From positions 124,001 through 188,000 of the forward strand of contig CAWCXF010000005.1 of the NCBI GenBank assembly GCA_963799455.1: a stretch of DNA of 64,000 bases, read 5' to 3'. The stretch is from CAWCXF01 sp963799455. Lineage in GTDB: Bacteria; Pseudomonadota; Alphaproteobacteria; Rhodobacterales; Rhodobacteraceae. The translations under genes were made by a program, and so were the position numbers. Positions 31,007 through 42,395 of this stretch are shown here, in pieces. Under the pieces are notes generated by a model that saw nothing but the letters and a program-made list of their open reading frames with translations, had not been told where the DNA came from and did not search any database. The stretch's first letter is position 1, and each line of letters begins with the position of its first letter.

Positions 31007-31576
31007 ATGCCCGAGAAGACCGTCACCCGCACTCGCACCCGCACCCTCGCCCTGGCCGCAGGCTTGGCGATGGCCGGCCTCGCGCCCGCCGCGGCCCAGG
31101 ACCAGGCCGGCGACCTCTACGCCGTCGCCGGGGAGGCCGGCGAGTTCTCCACCCTGCTCCAGGCGCTGAAGGCGTCCGACGCGACCTGGTTCCTGGAAGG
31201 GGACGACCCCTACACCCTCCTCGCGCCGACCGACGCGGCCTTCGACGAGCTGCCCGACGGCGTGCTGGAGGCGCTGCTCACAGACGAGAACCGCCCCAAG
31301 CTCAACGCCATCATCGAGGGCCACGTGATCCCCGACGGCGAGGTCATGGCGGCCGATCTGTCGGACGGCCAGATGCTCGACCCGGCCACCGGCGAGCCGA
31401 TCGAGGTCTCGCTGGACGGCGGTCGGGTGATGGTGGGCGAGGCCGCCGTCACCCAGGCCGACATCCGGACCGACAACGGCGTCGTGCATGCGATCGACAC
31501 CGTGCTGGTGCCCGAGATCGTGATCGAGGCGATGAAGTACCGCGGCGAGTGGCCCGAGGACGGCGCAGGCCAGTAG
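31007..31576 (+). CDS. Secreted fasciclin (BIgH3) domain protein
   Basis: 189 residues. An N-terminal signal peptide (MPEKTVTRTRTRTLALAAG to APAAAQ, cleavage near residue 30) precedes one FAS1 domain. The H1-type block YTLLAPTDAAFDELPDGVLE and the H2-type block TDNGVVHAIDTVLVPE are clear, with GHVIPDGEV between. FAS1 proteins are extracellular or periplasmic adhesion-type modules; the bacterial role is poorly defined. The ribosome site aacggaggagat lies just upstream. A strong hairpin follows. Confidence 0.92.
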   Translation: MPEKTVTRTRTRTLALAAGLAMAGLAPAAAQDQAGDLYAVAGEAGEFSTLLQALKASDATWFLEGDDPYTLLAPTDAAFDELPDGVLEALLTDENRPKLNAIIEGHVIPDGEVMAADLSDGQMLDPATGEPIEVSLDGGRVMVGEAAVTQADIRTDNGVVHAIDTVLVPEIVIEAMKYRGEWPEDGAGQ

Positions 31577-31584
31577 CCGGCGCG

Positions 31585-31614
31585 CCCCGACCCGCCCACG
31601 CGGGCGGGTCGGGG
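31585..31614 (+). terminator. Perfect 13-bp hairpin after the fasciclin gene
   Basis: Arms CCCCGACCCGCCC and GGGCGGGTCGGGG with a 4-nt ACGC loop start 8 bp past the stop. A G run rather than a T run follows. Confidence 0.7.
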
Positions 31615-31776
31615 GGGGGGCGCGCGGGGGCCGGCCGCCCCGCCGGGTGCCGGATCCCCGGCGGGGCGGCCGTCGAGGCGCGCCTTGACGCGGGCGTCTC
31701 CGCCGTTCCTGCGGGCGCAGCCCTCGCCGGGGCCGCGTCCCCCCGCCCGCCTTCCTCGGAAGCCGGGCCGCGGCCC

Positions 31777-32445
31777 TCATGGCCCCTCGACCACCCGCAG
31801 CGTCAGGTTGGCCCTGCGCGCGCCCTCGGCCAGCCCGTCCACGAGCCGCGGGCCGCCCGGCCGCACCCGGTCCACGCCGTGATGGGCGAGCCGCGCGGCG
31901 CCCCCCAGCACCACCACGTCGCCCGAGCGCAGCCAGAGGCTTCGGGTCGGGTCGCGCCGGGCCGTCCCGCCGATCCGGAAGAGCGCGTCCCAGCCCAGCG
32001 AGATCGACAGCACGGGCCAGGAGAGATCCCCCTCGTCGCGGTCCTGGTGCAGCCCCATCCGCGCGCCCTCGCCGTAGAGGTTGACGAGGCAGCAGTCGGG
32101 GGCGCGCGCCACCCCCGAGGCCGCCGCCCAGACCGCGAGCGCCGAGGGCGGGATCGGCGGCCAGGGCGCCCCCGAGGGCGCGCGGCGCTCGTAGCGGTAG
32201 CCGCGCGCGTCCGAGACCCAGCCCACGCGGCCGGCCGAGGTCATGGCGACCGACATCCGCCGGCCCCCCGGCGTGGCGAAGCGCTCGGGCGGGGCGGCGC
32301 GCGTCACGGCGGCCAGCTCGCGCGCCATCGCGGCCTGCGCCGCGGCGTCGAGGAGCCCCGGCAGGAGGCGCAGGCCGGGCGTGCCCAGGGGATCGGCGCG
32401 GGGGGGCCGCACGGCGTCAACCCCCTGTGTCGCATGGCGCTCCAT
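31777..32445 (-). CDS. alkB: AlkB-type Fe(II)/2-oxoglutarate dioxygenase
   Basis: 222 residues, near the size of E. coli AlkB (216). It repairs 1-methyladenine and 3-methylcytosine in DNA by oxidative demethylation. The metal triad is readable: H and D in LHQDRDEGDL, second His in LAHHGVDRV. The 2-oxoglutarate Arg and base-recognition region are in RRANLTLRVV at the end. VNLYGEGARMGLHQD is a signature. Start MERHATQGVDAVR at 32445. It is divergent from dnaK, sharing a 156-bp intergenic space. Confidence 0.93.
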   Translation of the reverse strand: MERHATQGVDAVRPPRADPLGTPGLRLLPGLLDAAAQAAMARELAAVTRAAPPERFATPGGRRMSVAMTSAGRVGWVSDARGYRYERRAPSGAPWPPIPPSALAVWAAASGVARAPDCCLVNLYGEGARMGLHQDRDEGDLSWPVLSISLGWDALFRIGGTARRDPTRSLWLRSGDVVVLGGAARLAHHGVDRVRPGGPRLVDGLAEGARRANLTLRVVEGP

Positions 32446-32460
32446 ATTTTCACCGCCCGT

Positions 32461-32489
32461 GTTGTGGGCCTCCGGAGCCCTGCCTATAT
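32461..32489 (+). promoter_or_regulatory. Heat-shock (RpoH-type) promoter upstream of dnaK
   Basis: GTTG, an 18-bp spacer, then CCTATAT matches the alphaproteobacterial sigma-32 consensus (CTTG-N17/18-CYTATnT) closely. It ends 112 bp before the dnaK ATG. Confidence 0.6.
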
Positions 32490-32601
32490 GCTGCGCGTCG
32501 CCGGGTCGGGGGGGTCCAAGCCACCGGGCCGGCATGGGATCGGCGCCGGGCGCCGTCAGGGCCCCGCGCCACATATCGCCACTACGGAAGGACATGCCAC
32601 A

Positions 32602-34527
<1,926 letters not shown>

Positions 34528-34619
34528 TCCCGACGCCCCGCTGACCGCGGCTCGCGGCCGGTCGCACCCGCGGCCGGCCGCGTCCGTTCCGATGAGACGC
34601 GTTCCCGAGAGGGGAGAGC

Positions 34620-35813
34620 ATGGCCAAGCGTGACTACTACGAGGTGCTGGGCGTCGCCCGCGGCGCCTCGGCCGACGATCTCAAGAAGGCCTACCGGCGC
34701 AAGGTCAAGGAGCACCATCCCGACCGCAACGCCGACGACCCCCGCGCCGAGGCGCAGTTCAAGGAGGTCAACGAGGCCTACGACGTCCTCAAGGATCCCC
34801 AGCGCAAGGCCGCCTACGACCGCTTCGGCCACGCCGCCTTCGAGGGCGGGATGGGCGCGAGCGCGGCGGGGGCGCGGGCGCGCGGCGCCCAGGCCGGCGG
34901 CCAGGCGGACTTCGCCTCGGCCTTCTCGGACGTCTTCGACGACCTCTTCGGCGACATGATGGGCCGCGGCGGCGCCGCCGGGCGCACGCGCGCTGCGCGC
35001 GGCTCGGATCTGCGCTACAACCTGCGCGTGGCGCTCGACGAGGCCTATCGCGGCGTCCAGCGCTCGATCCGGGTGCCCTCCTCGGTGACCTGCGAGGTCT
35101 GCCACGGCACCGGGGCCGCGGGCGGCGCAGAGCCCTCCACCTGCCCGACCTGCTCGGGCATGGGCAAGGTGCGCGCGCAGCAGGGCTTCTTCACCGTCGA
35201 GCGCACCTGCCCGACCTGCGGCGGCGCGGGCCAGCTCATCAAGAACCCCTGCGCGCGCTGCGCGGGCGCGGGCCGCGTCGAGCGCGAGCGCACGCTCAGC
35301 GTCAACGTGCCCGTGGGCGTCGAGACCGGCACCCGCATCCGGCTCGCCGGCGAGGGAGAGGCGGGGCTGCGCGGCGGCCCTGCGGGCGACCTCTACATCT
35401 TCGTCGAGGTCGAGGAGCACCCGATCTTCCAGCGCGACGGCACCAACCTCTTCTGCCGCGTGCCGGTGTCGATCGCCGACGCCGCCCTGGGCGGCGACAT
35501 CGAGGTGCCCACCATCGACGGCGGGCGGAGCCGCGTGAAGGTGCCGGCGGGCAGCCAGTCGGGCCGTCAGATGCGCCTGCGCGGCAAGGGGATGCCGGCG
35601 CTGCGCGGGGGCACGACGGGCGACATGTTCATCGAGCTCGCGGTCGAGACGCCGGTCAACCTCTCCTCGCGGCAAAAGGAGCTGCTGCGGGAGTTCGACC
35701 GGCTCTCCGAGGACCGCACCAACCCCGAATCCTCGGGCTTCTTCGACAAGGTGCGCAGCTTCTGGGACGGCGTGACCGGTCGCCACGGCGACGGCGAGGA
35801 CCGCGTCGGCTGA
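34620..35813 (+). CDS. dnaJ: Chaperone DnaJ (Hsp40)
   Basis: 397 residues. Co-chaperone that stimulates DnaK's ATPase. J domain at 1-70 with the HPD motif in KEHHPDRNADD. A Gly/Ala-rich linker follows. A zinc-binding domain has four CxxC.G.G repeats: CEVCHGTG, CPTCSGMG, CPTCGGAG and CARCAGAG. The C-terminal substrate domains include GDLYIFVEVEEHPIFQRDG and LRGKGMPALRGG. A gagaggggagagc site sits just before ATG 34620. The prophage remnant begins about 290 bp past its stop. Confidence 0.97.
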   Translation: MAKRDYYEVLGVARGASADDLKKAYRRKVKEHHPDRNADDPRAEAQFKEVNEAYDVLKDPQRKAAYDRFGHAAFEGGMGASAAGARARGAQAGGQADFASAFSDVFDDLFGDMMGRGGAAGRTRAARGSDLRYNLRVALDEAYRGVQRSIRVPSSVTCEVCHGTGAAGGAEPSTCPTCSGMGKVRAQQGFFTVERTCPTCGGAGQLIKNPCARCAGAGRVERERTLSVNVPVGVETGTRIRLAGEGEAGLRGGPAGDLYIFVEVEEHPIFQRDGTNLFCRVPVSIADAALGGDIEVPTIDGGRSRVKVPAGSQSGRQMRLRGKGMPALRGGTTGDMFIELAVETPVNLSSRQKELLREFDRLSEDRTNPESSGFFDKVRSFWDGVTGRHGDGEDRVG

Positions 35814-36104
35814 AGGACGAGGGGCGCGCTTCGGGCCCATCGCGTCGGCCGCGGGCCGGCCTCCCCGCGCGTGCGCCCTTCGGCGAGCGCGACGCCTGCG
35901 CTGGAGCGGGACGGGGGGCCATGCTCGAAAGGCTGCGGGCCGTGGCGCGCGATCGGCGACTCGATGCGACGGAGGCGTCCCCGACGACATGTCGGCCCTC
36001 CTGCCCGACGTGACGGCGGGCGCGCGGCTGCCGGCTTCCGATGTCGCGAGACGGCGCGCGTCCTCTGCGACCCTCGCTCGCGGCGCTCCGCAAAGGCGTG
36101 GTTG

Positions 36105-37278
36105 ATGGCGCGTGGCGTGGCCTTTGCTTCGCAGGCAACTCCCACGGGCCCGGCTCATGCGGTGTCTCTTGCCGACCTCCCCGAGCCTGAGCGCCGGGCG
36201 TGGGCTGGGCGGGAGGCGGAGCGGACGGGGCTGGGGCCTGGCGCTTACGACGACGCGGCGCACGCGGCCTTCCTGGCGGCGCCGGCGTCGATGCGCGCGG
36301 CGGCCGAGCGCAGGCGGCGATCGCGCGGCTGCTGCTGACGGAGGGCGCGGGCCTGAGCTGGGCCGAGCGGGTGCTTCTGGTGGGCGAGCGGCTCGGGTCC
36401 GAGGGCGTGTCCAAGGCGACGCCGCGGCGCATCCTGGCGGCGGTGGCGGGCGTGGATCCCATCGACCACGCCCCGGCGCTGCTGGGCGGGCCACGGGACC
36501 GCGCCGCCGCCGCCGGCGGCCATGTCCGATGACGCCTGGCGCTTGTTCCGCCGCCTCATCGGGGACGCCGGGGCGGAGTGGCGGCTCGTCCAGGCGTGGC
36601 GCGACGTGCGCGCCGTGGAGGCCAAGTTCGGGTGGGACTGGCCCTCTTACGAGACCGTCCTTCGCCGCTGGCACGCCCTTCCCGCCGCGCGGCGCGTGGC
36701 GTTGCGCCACGGCACCGACGCGGCCGTGAAGGCCTTGCGCAGCCGGTGCTGCGCGACAAGACGAGCATCGCGCCCCTCGAATGGGTCTTCCCTCGGCGGG
36801 CGGACGCTCGACTTCCGGGTGGACTGGGGCGACGGTCGCGGGGTCCGTCCCGTCATGCTCGCGCTGGCGGACGTGGCGTCCAACGTGGTGCTGGGCTGGG
36901 AGCTGACGGACGGCGAGGACGCGGCCGCCACCGTGCGCCTCATCTGCCGGGTCTGCCGGGTCTGCCGGGTCTGCCGCGAGCACGGCATCTTCGACCGGCT
37001 CCACACGGACAACGGCCGCGCCTTCTCGGGGCACGAGGTGGCGGGCGGCGGCATCGGACGCCGAGCTGCGTGAGGCTCTGGCGGCGCTGGACGGGGACGG
37101 GCTCGGCCCGGCGCCCCAGCCCGAGCGCAAGGTGGTGGCCGGGCGCTTCGGCGGGCCGGGCTGCACGCGGCCGGCGCCCGAGCCGGACGGGCCGCCGAGC
37201 AAGGCGGAGCTGGACCGGCATCGCGCCGACATGGATCGCGCGCTCGGCCTTTGCTGGTCGGGCGGCGGAGCGGCGTGA
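36105..37278 (+). pseudogene. MuA-type transposase, frameshifted and internally deleted
   Basis: Recoverable pieces: SLADLPEPERRAWAGREAER; ARLLLTEGAGLSWAERVLLV; MSDDAWRLFRRLIGDAGAEW; KFGWDWPSYETVLRRWHALP; QPVLRDKTSIAPLEW; GRTLDFRVDWGDGRGVRPVM; LHTDNGRAFSGHEVAGGG. The first and second catalytic Asp (RTLDF, HTDNG) are visible, but sequence expected beyond them, with the third acidic residue, is missing. A short C-terminal tail (PERKVVAGRFGGPGC) follows in another frame to 37278. Shifts lie near 36310, 36525, 36735 and 36790. A 9-bp tandem repeat adds RVC repeats at 36944-36970. Confidence 0.75.
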
Positions 37279-37368
37279 GGGGCGCTTGCGACGCCCCCCC
37301 ACGCCAGTCGGCGCCGGCGCGAGCCGGCAACTCAAGCGGGGGACAAGACGGCAGACCATCTGAGGGTT

Positions 37369-38166
37369 GTGAAGCGGGTTGACGAGGGGCCGCCCCCGGA
37401 GGCGGGCGGCGTGACCGATGACTATGGCGATCTGGTGCGCGGGCTGCGGCGGCGCGCTGCGGACGGCTTCACCGAGACGGCGACGGCGCGCGACGTGCTG
37501 CGTTCGCTCAAGCTCGCCCGCACGTCGCCCGGCGTGGGCATGACGCTCGTCGCCGGCGCGCCCGGCGTGGGCAAGAGCATGGCGATCCGCCGCTTCCTGG
37601 TGGACGAGCCCGGCGCGATCGACTTCACCGCGGTGCGCGGCGAGGGCGGGGTCTATGCGCTGGCCGACACGATCCTGTCGGTCTGGGGCGACGGGACGCG
37701 CAACCGCAGCCGCACGGACGTGCGCCGGCAGATCGTGAGCTACCTTGGGGCCACGGCCAGATCATCGTGGCGGACGAGGCGCAGCACCTGTCGGCGGACG
37801 CCCTCGAATGGCTCCGCGCCGTGTGCGGGGAGGCGGGCTGCGACCTCGCGCTGGTGGGCGGTCTGACCCTTGAGCGCAAGGTCCGGGCCATCCCGCAGCT
37901 CTGGAGCCGGATCGCACGGCCGGTGATCGTGCGCGCGCCGAGCCGGGACGACGTGGCCGAGCTGGCGCCGCGGGCCGGGGTGGTGGACGCCGCGCTCGCG
38001 TCGCGGCGCTCGCACGCGGTGGCCGGCCTCGGCGGGCGGGCTTCGCAACGTCCAGAGCGTGCTGGACCTGGCGCGGTTGTTCGCGGGCGACGAACCGATC
38101 GCGCACGGCCACCTCAAGGCCGCCATCACGGACATGAAGCTCGACGCGAAGGGAGCGAGGGCATGA
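37369..38166 (+). pseudogene. MuB-type AAA ATPase, two frameshifts
   Basis: MuB binds DNA and delivers targets to MuA. From GTG 37369: DVLRSLKLARTSPGVGMTLV, Walker A AGAPGVGKSMAI, then YALADTILSVWG. A missing G near 37747 breaks the frame; Walker B IIVADEAQHLSADALEWL and LVGGLTLERKVRAIPQLWSR follow. A second shift near 38035 leads to LRNVQSVLDLARLFAGDEP and HLKAAITDMKLDAKGARA, stop 38166. Its stop overlaps the next start (ATGA). Confidence 0.82.
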
Positions 38167-38444
38167 CGCAACGGACCGTTCATCTTGTGGTTGTGCTGAC
38201 GCCGGAAGAGTTGGAGGTGTCGCGCGAGAGCTTCGCGTCGCTCGCGCACTATCCCAACGAGGTTGCCGAGGTGGCGGGCGAGCTCGTGGCAGCCATGAGG
38301 GGCAACTCCGAGTGCCGCGGGCAGCTCGAGCCGATCGTCACGCGCCTCCTGGTTGGCTCGAGGGTCGCGCACGACCGATCGGCGTGGCTCTGGGAGCGCA
38401 TGCGGAAGGGCACGCTCCACGAAGGCAAGGAGAGGATGCAATGA
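38163..38444 (+). CDS. Small phage protein of unknown function
   Basis: 93 residues, one of the few prophage genes with an open frame from start to stop. It overlaps MuB (ATGA at 38163) and the next gene (ATGA at 38441), as expected in a packed early operon. The sequence (VHLVVVLTPEELEVSRESFA, VAAMRGNSECRGQLEPIVTR) is helical and charged. I recognise no domain. Confidence 0.6.
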   Translation: MTQRTVHLVVVLTPEELEVSRESFASLAHYPNEVAEVAGELVAAMRGNSECRGQLEPIVTRLLVGSRVAHDRSAWLWERMRKGTLHEGKERMQ

Positions 38445-38757
38445 CGGACGTTAGAGACGATGCGGCGGTGCCCGTCATGGCGAGCCCGGCCGAACTCGAC
38501 GCAGCGCGCGCAGCGGCCGACGAGGTGATGCTGGCGCTCGCGGGCCGCGCGGGAGCTGCTCGCCGAGCGGGCAGCCCTTGCGTCTCCTCCAGAGGACGGC
38601 CGCTCCTCGTCGCTCCCCTTCATCATGATGGAGCACGCGGTGCGCAACGTGGAGCGCGACGCGGCGCGGGCGTGGGAGGTGCCGTCGCCCCGAGCCTCGA
38701 CGCCAAGGCCGTCGCGCGGCGCGAGCCGCCCTCGTCCAGACGGGAGGCCCGATCATG
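38441..38757 (+). pseudogene. Unknown early phage gene, frameshifted
   Basis: Starts MTDVRDDAAVPVMASPAELD and continues AARAAADEVMLALAG. A shift near 38550 moves it to ELLAERAALASPPEDGRSSS and IMMEHAVRNVERDAARAWE, and a further shift is needed to reach the gemA start. No family recognised. Position between MuB and gemA fits a small accessory early gene. Confidence 0.45.
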
Positions 38758-39185
38758 CCGACGCGTGGGCAGCTCGCGCTGATCCACGTCGCCAGGGCCG
38801 AGGTCGGTTCGGGCGAGGAGGAGTGGCGCGCGGCGCTGGTCCAGCTCGCGGGCGTCGGGAGCGCGCGCTGGACCGCGAGGGCTCGGGCGCGATGATGGGG
38901 CCGATGGGGCCGATGGGGCTTCTGGAGCATCTGGGCTTTCGGCCCCTGATGGTCCGCGGCCCAACCCATGCGAGCCGGCTGGGCTTCGCGGGCCCGGCGC
39001 CGGCCCGGCTCGCCCGCGCGCTCTGGGACGAATGGGCCGAGGGGCGCGGCGACGGGCGCAGCCTCGGCGTGCGGCTCGACCGCAGCCTCGGCGCGACGAG
39101 CCCGCGGGCCCGGGTGGCCGAGAAGGCGAGGGGCGCGATCACGGCGCTCAAGGCGATGAAGGCCAAGGCCAGGCGGGCCGCCTGA
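38755..39185 (+). pseudogene. GemA-like (gp16/DUF1018) phage regulator, frameshifted
   Basis: MPTRGQLALIHVARAEVGSG and EEEWRAALVQLAGVGSA, then one shift near 38860, then LDREGSGAMMGPMGPMGLLE, HLGFRPL, ARLARALWDEWAEGRGDGRS and VAEKARGAITALKAMKAKA. This matches Mu GemA-type proteins, which affect host gene expression and supercoiling. A 9-bp tandem triplet (gatggggcc, 38894-38920) encodes the GPM repeats and may be a later expansion. Confidence 0.7.
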
Positions 39186-39773
39186 TCGTGGCGCGAAGCG
39201 GCTTGCGGGGCGGTGCGGGGACGCGCCGCCCCTGCCGATTCCAGACCCCTCGCAAAGCGGCCCGTGGAGCGCCGTTAGGGGGTCTCGGCACCCCGACCCC
39301 CTGGAAAGGGCCTGACCCGTTTAACGCCCCCTTTAACGGCGCTGCCTGCACCTGTTTCGGGGGCCGGGGTCGGAGCGAAGGGCACCGGGCGGGCGGTGGA
39401 GCTTGATCGGCGCCCTTCGGAGGGCCATCCCTGGCCTCGCATCCGAGCCATGGGCGTCCGGCTTTGTGCCGCGGAGGAGTCCCGCCCCTCCGGATGCCGC
39501 GCCCGAGCCAAGTATCCCGTTGAACCGGCCTCTGAGCCGCGGGGGATGTGACGTCCCCCCGGGCGCACCTTCCCTCATCCGAGCCATGGCGCTACGGTGC
39601 GGCGCGCGCCCGAGCCATGGCCAGCCGGCTCGACCGCGAGGGGTGCCAACCCTCCGGGCGCGCCTGCCCCGATCGGCCGCAGAACTTTGGCCACAGAATA
39701 CTTTTGCCGCCTGCGCCATCATGGGCGCATGTCTCCGGCTCGCTCAAGACTCGCCAATCCCCCCGTCGCGCCC
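39186..39773. other. Phage control-region gap with repeated CCGAGCCATGG motif
   Basis: No gene is supported. The motif atccgagccatggg/c occurs at about 39441 and 39578, with close variants cccgagccaagt near 39502 and cccgagccatgg near 39609. Being between early and late genes, these could be operators. ttggccacagaatacttttg (about 39687) is the most promoter-like stretch before the Mor-like gene. Confidence 0.4.
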
Positions 39774-40186
39774 ATGCCCGACGCGCGCATCCTCGCCATC
39801 GAGCCCCTGACCGGTCTCGCGGCGGAGATCGAGGGCGCCATCGGCCCCGAGGCGGCGGTGCGCCTCCTCGCTCTGCGCGGCGGCACCGAGGTGTCCATCC
39901 CGACCCGCGCCAAGGGCAGCGTGCTGGCCTCCGTCATCGGCGACGAGGCCACCGCCGACATGATCGCCGCGTTCGGCCCCGGCAAGACGGTGCTGCCCGC
40001 AAGCGAGTTCCGCGGCATGCGCGGCCGACGCGCGCGGGGCGTGGGCATGCTGCTGGACGGCGCGACGCAAGATGCGGTCGCGATCGCCTGCGACGGGCAT
40101 CGCGTCACCGTGCAGGGCTGGCGCAGCCGGCTGCGCGCCGCCGGCCTCCCGCCGCCCTCCTCAACCGACGAGCGACCCCCCGATGA
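39774..40186 (+). pseudogene. Mor-like phage transcription activator, probably frameshifted near its end
   Basis: MPDARILAIEPLTGLAAEIE, then AVRLLALRGGTEVSIPTRA, VIGDEATADMIAAFGPGKTV and VAIACDGHRVTVQGWRSRL: a dimerisation part followed by a helix-turn-helix, as in the Mor/C family that switches on Mu middle or late genes. In the starting frame no stop occurs before the next gene; shifting frame near 40150 gives LLNRRATPR and a stop at 40186 that overlaps the next ATG (ATGA), probably the original arrangement. An in-frame ATG at 39729 is an alternative start. Confidence 0.55.
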
Positions 40187-41143
40187 TCCTCAACGAGCAG
40201 TCCATCGACCTGGCCTTCCGGGGCTTCAAGACGGTCTACACCGACGCTTACACCAAGGCTCCCGTCGCCTACGACCAGATCACCATGACGATCAACAGCA
40301 GCTCGCGCGACGAGACCTACGGCTGGCGCGGGCAGTTCCCGCAGCTCCGCGAGTGGCTGGGCGGAGAGCGCGTCATCCACGACCTCGCGGCGCAGAGCTT
40401 CGCCATCGAGAGCGTCGAGTTCGAGTCCACCGTCGGCATCCGGCGCGAGGACTTCGAGGACGACCGGCCGGGCGTCGTCCAGCCCATCCCCAGCGGAGGG
40501 GCCACCGCGCCCGCCAGCACCCCGACGAGCTGGTGTTCCCGATGCTCAAGGCAGGGTTCACGACGCCCTGCCACGGCGGGCGATGCACCTTCGACGCCGA
40601 CCACCCGAGAGGGGGGCCGACGAAGGACGGGGCCGACGAAGGACGGGGCCGACGAAGGACGGGGCCGGCAACGTCGTCACCGTGCCGAACGTCCAGGCCG
40701 GGACCGAGCCCGCCTGACCCCTCGCGGACACCTCGCGCGCGATCCGCCCCCTCATCTGGGCCGGGTGCGCGACCCCTACGAGTTCCAGAGCCTCACGCGG
40801 CCCGACCACTCGCGCGTCTTCATGACCGACGAGTTCCTGTTCGGCGTGCGCGCCCGGGTCAACGCGGGCTTCGGGCTCTGGCAGCTCGCCTTGCTCGAAG
40901 GCGCCGCTGACGCCCGACAACTACCGCGACGCGCGGGCGGCCATGGCCCGCATCCGGGGCGACCAGGGCCGCATCCTGGGGGTGCGCCCGACCACGCTGG
41001 TGGTGCCGGCCGAGCTGGAGGCGGCCGCACGGCTCGTCTTGGGCTCCGGGACGCGCGACGGGGGCGGGTCCAACCCCTGGAAGGGCACCGCCGAGCGGGG
41101 GGCCGCGCCCTACTTGGACGACGCCCATCTGGACGACGGATGA
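40183..41143 (+). pseudogene. Mu-like major capsid protein gpT, frameshifted
   Basis: Clear gpT blocks in several frames: MILNEQSIDLAFRGFKTVYT; TYGWRGQFPQLREWLGGERV; FESTVGIRREDFEDDRPG; HPDELVFPMLKAGFTTPC; YEFQSLTRPDHSRVFMTDEF; VNAGFGLWQLAL; ARAAMARIRGDQGRILGVRP; SNPWKGTAE. Shifts fall near 40500, 40600, 40755 and 40905, with an in-frame stop near 40717. A 16-bp triplet repeat (40613-40660) lies inside it. It would form the phage head shell. Confidence 0.85.
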
Positions 41144-42084
41144 GAGGGACGGCGAGGCCAAGACGGTCGCGCCCAGGGGCCGGGGGCCGGGCGAGGCGTG
41201 GCGGCGGCTCCTGCCCACCGGCGAGGTGCGCGCCCGCGACGGGCGGCTGTTCAGCGTGCCCGACCCCGAGGACATCGTGCGGCGGTCGATAACGGGCGCG
41301 GACCTGCCGGTGGGCGGGCGCCGCACGAGATGGACGATCCCGCCAAGGCGCGCCCCGGCCCGGTGCCGGCCGCGGGCTGGATCCGCGACCTCGACGTGCG
41401 CGAGGCGGACATCTTCGGGCTCGTGCGCTGGATGGAGGAAGCCGCCCGCATGGTGACGGTGCGGCAGTATCGCTACCTGAGCCCGGTGCTCCTGCGGACG
41501 CCGGAAGGCGTCGTGACCCGCATCCTCGGCGCGAGCCCGGGTCGCACCGCCCGGCGCTCAACCTGCTGGCGCTCTCCTCCGAGCGCGAGGCGGCCGGGCT
41601 GGAGCGCGTCGCGCTCGCCGCCGGGCTCGGCCGGGACGCGAGCGCCGAGGAGATCGTGGCGCTCTGCCGCGAGGCCCTGGCGGCGCGCGAGGCGTGCGAC
41701 GCCGCAGGGACTGAGGCACCGGCGGCCGAGCCCACGCCGGACCCCGCGCGGTTCGTCCCCGTGGAGGTGGTGCAGGAGCTGCTGCGCGAGCGGTCCGATC
41801 ACATGGCCTGGCGCGGCGAGGTCGAAGCCGAGACGCGCGTCGCCACGGCGATGCAGCAAGGATACCTCACGCCGGCCATGCGGCCCTGGGCGGTGGCGCT
41901 GTGCCGCCAGGATCCCGCGAGCTTCGATCGGTTCCTCGCCAGCGCCGCGCCGCCCTACGCGCACTTGGCAAGGCTTCAGGAGTTCGGCCCCGTGCCCGGA
42001 TCGCCCGAGGGCCGGCGCGCGGCCATGAGCGAACAGGAAACCGCCATCTGCCGCCAGCTCGGGCTGGACCGGATCGCGGATTGA
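41140..42084 (+). pseudogene. Mu-like protease/scaffold gpI, frameshifted
   Basis: AWRRLLPTGEVRARDGRLFS, then VPAAGWIRDLDVREADIFGL, VRWMEEAARM and RQYRYLSPVLLRTPEGVVTR are typical of the Mu I protease domain. The scaffold-like C-terminus FVPVEVVQELLRERSDHMAW to ICRQLGLDRIAD follows, stop 42084. Frames change near 41170, 41310 and 41560. It starts by ATGA overlap with T. In Mu, I precedes T; here it follows, so the order is rearranged. Confidence 0.75.
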
Positions 42085-42092
42085 GGTTCCGC

Positions 42093-42111
42093 CCGGCTTG
42101 TTGGAAGCCGG
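42093..42111 (+). terminator. Small hairpin after gpI
   Basis: CCGGCTT/AAGCCGG with a 5-nt loop starts 9 bp past the gpI stop. Weak and without a T run. Confidence 0.3.
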
Positions 42112-42395
42112 CCGGGTGGAAAGCGGAGGGTGCATCGGAGGCCCGGGCGGTCGCCCGAGCGTCGCATGGTGAAGGAGGTTGTCTTGGTCCTTCTCGCTGC
42201 CTTCGGAGCTGCGCGGCTGCGGCCACCGGCGCCGGCGCACCCTTCGCACCCATAGGAGGCCCAGTGGCATGACGGCCGAACTCGACGCCGTAAGAGGGGA
42301 GTTGGCCGCTGCGGCGGCTGTCAGGCGTCACGGCAAACTGGTCCGGAGGCGACATGAGGAACTGGCCCCCTCGGTAGCCTGAGGGGAGGGCCTGG

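Noticed and set aside
42166..42255. Tiny hydrophobic peptide frame before the split phage gene
   Set aside because: 28-29 codons with no clear ribosome site or homology; could be a lysis gene scrap but is unsupported.
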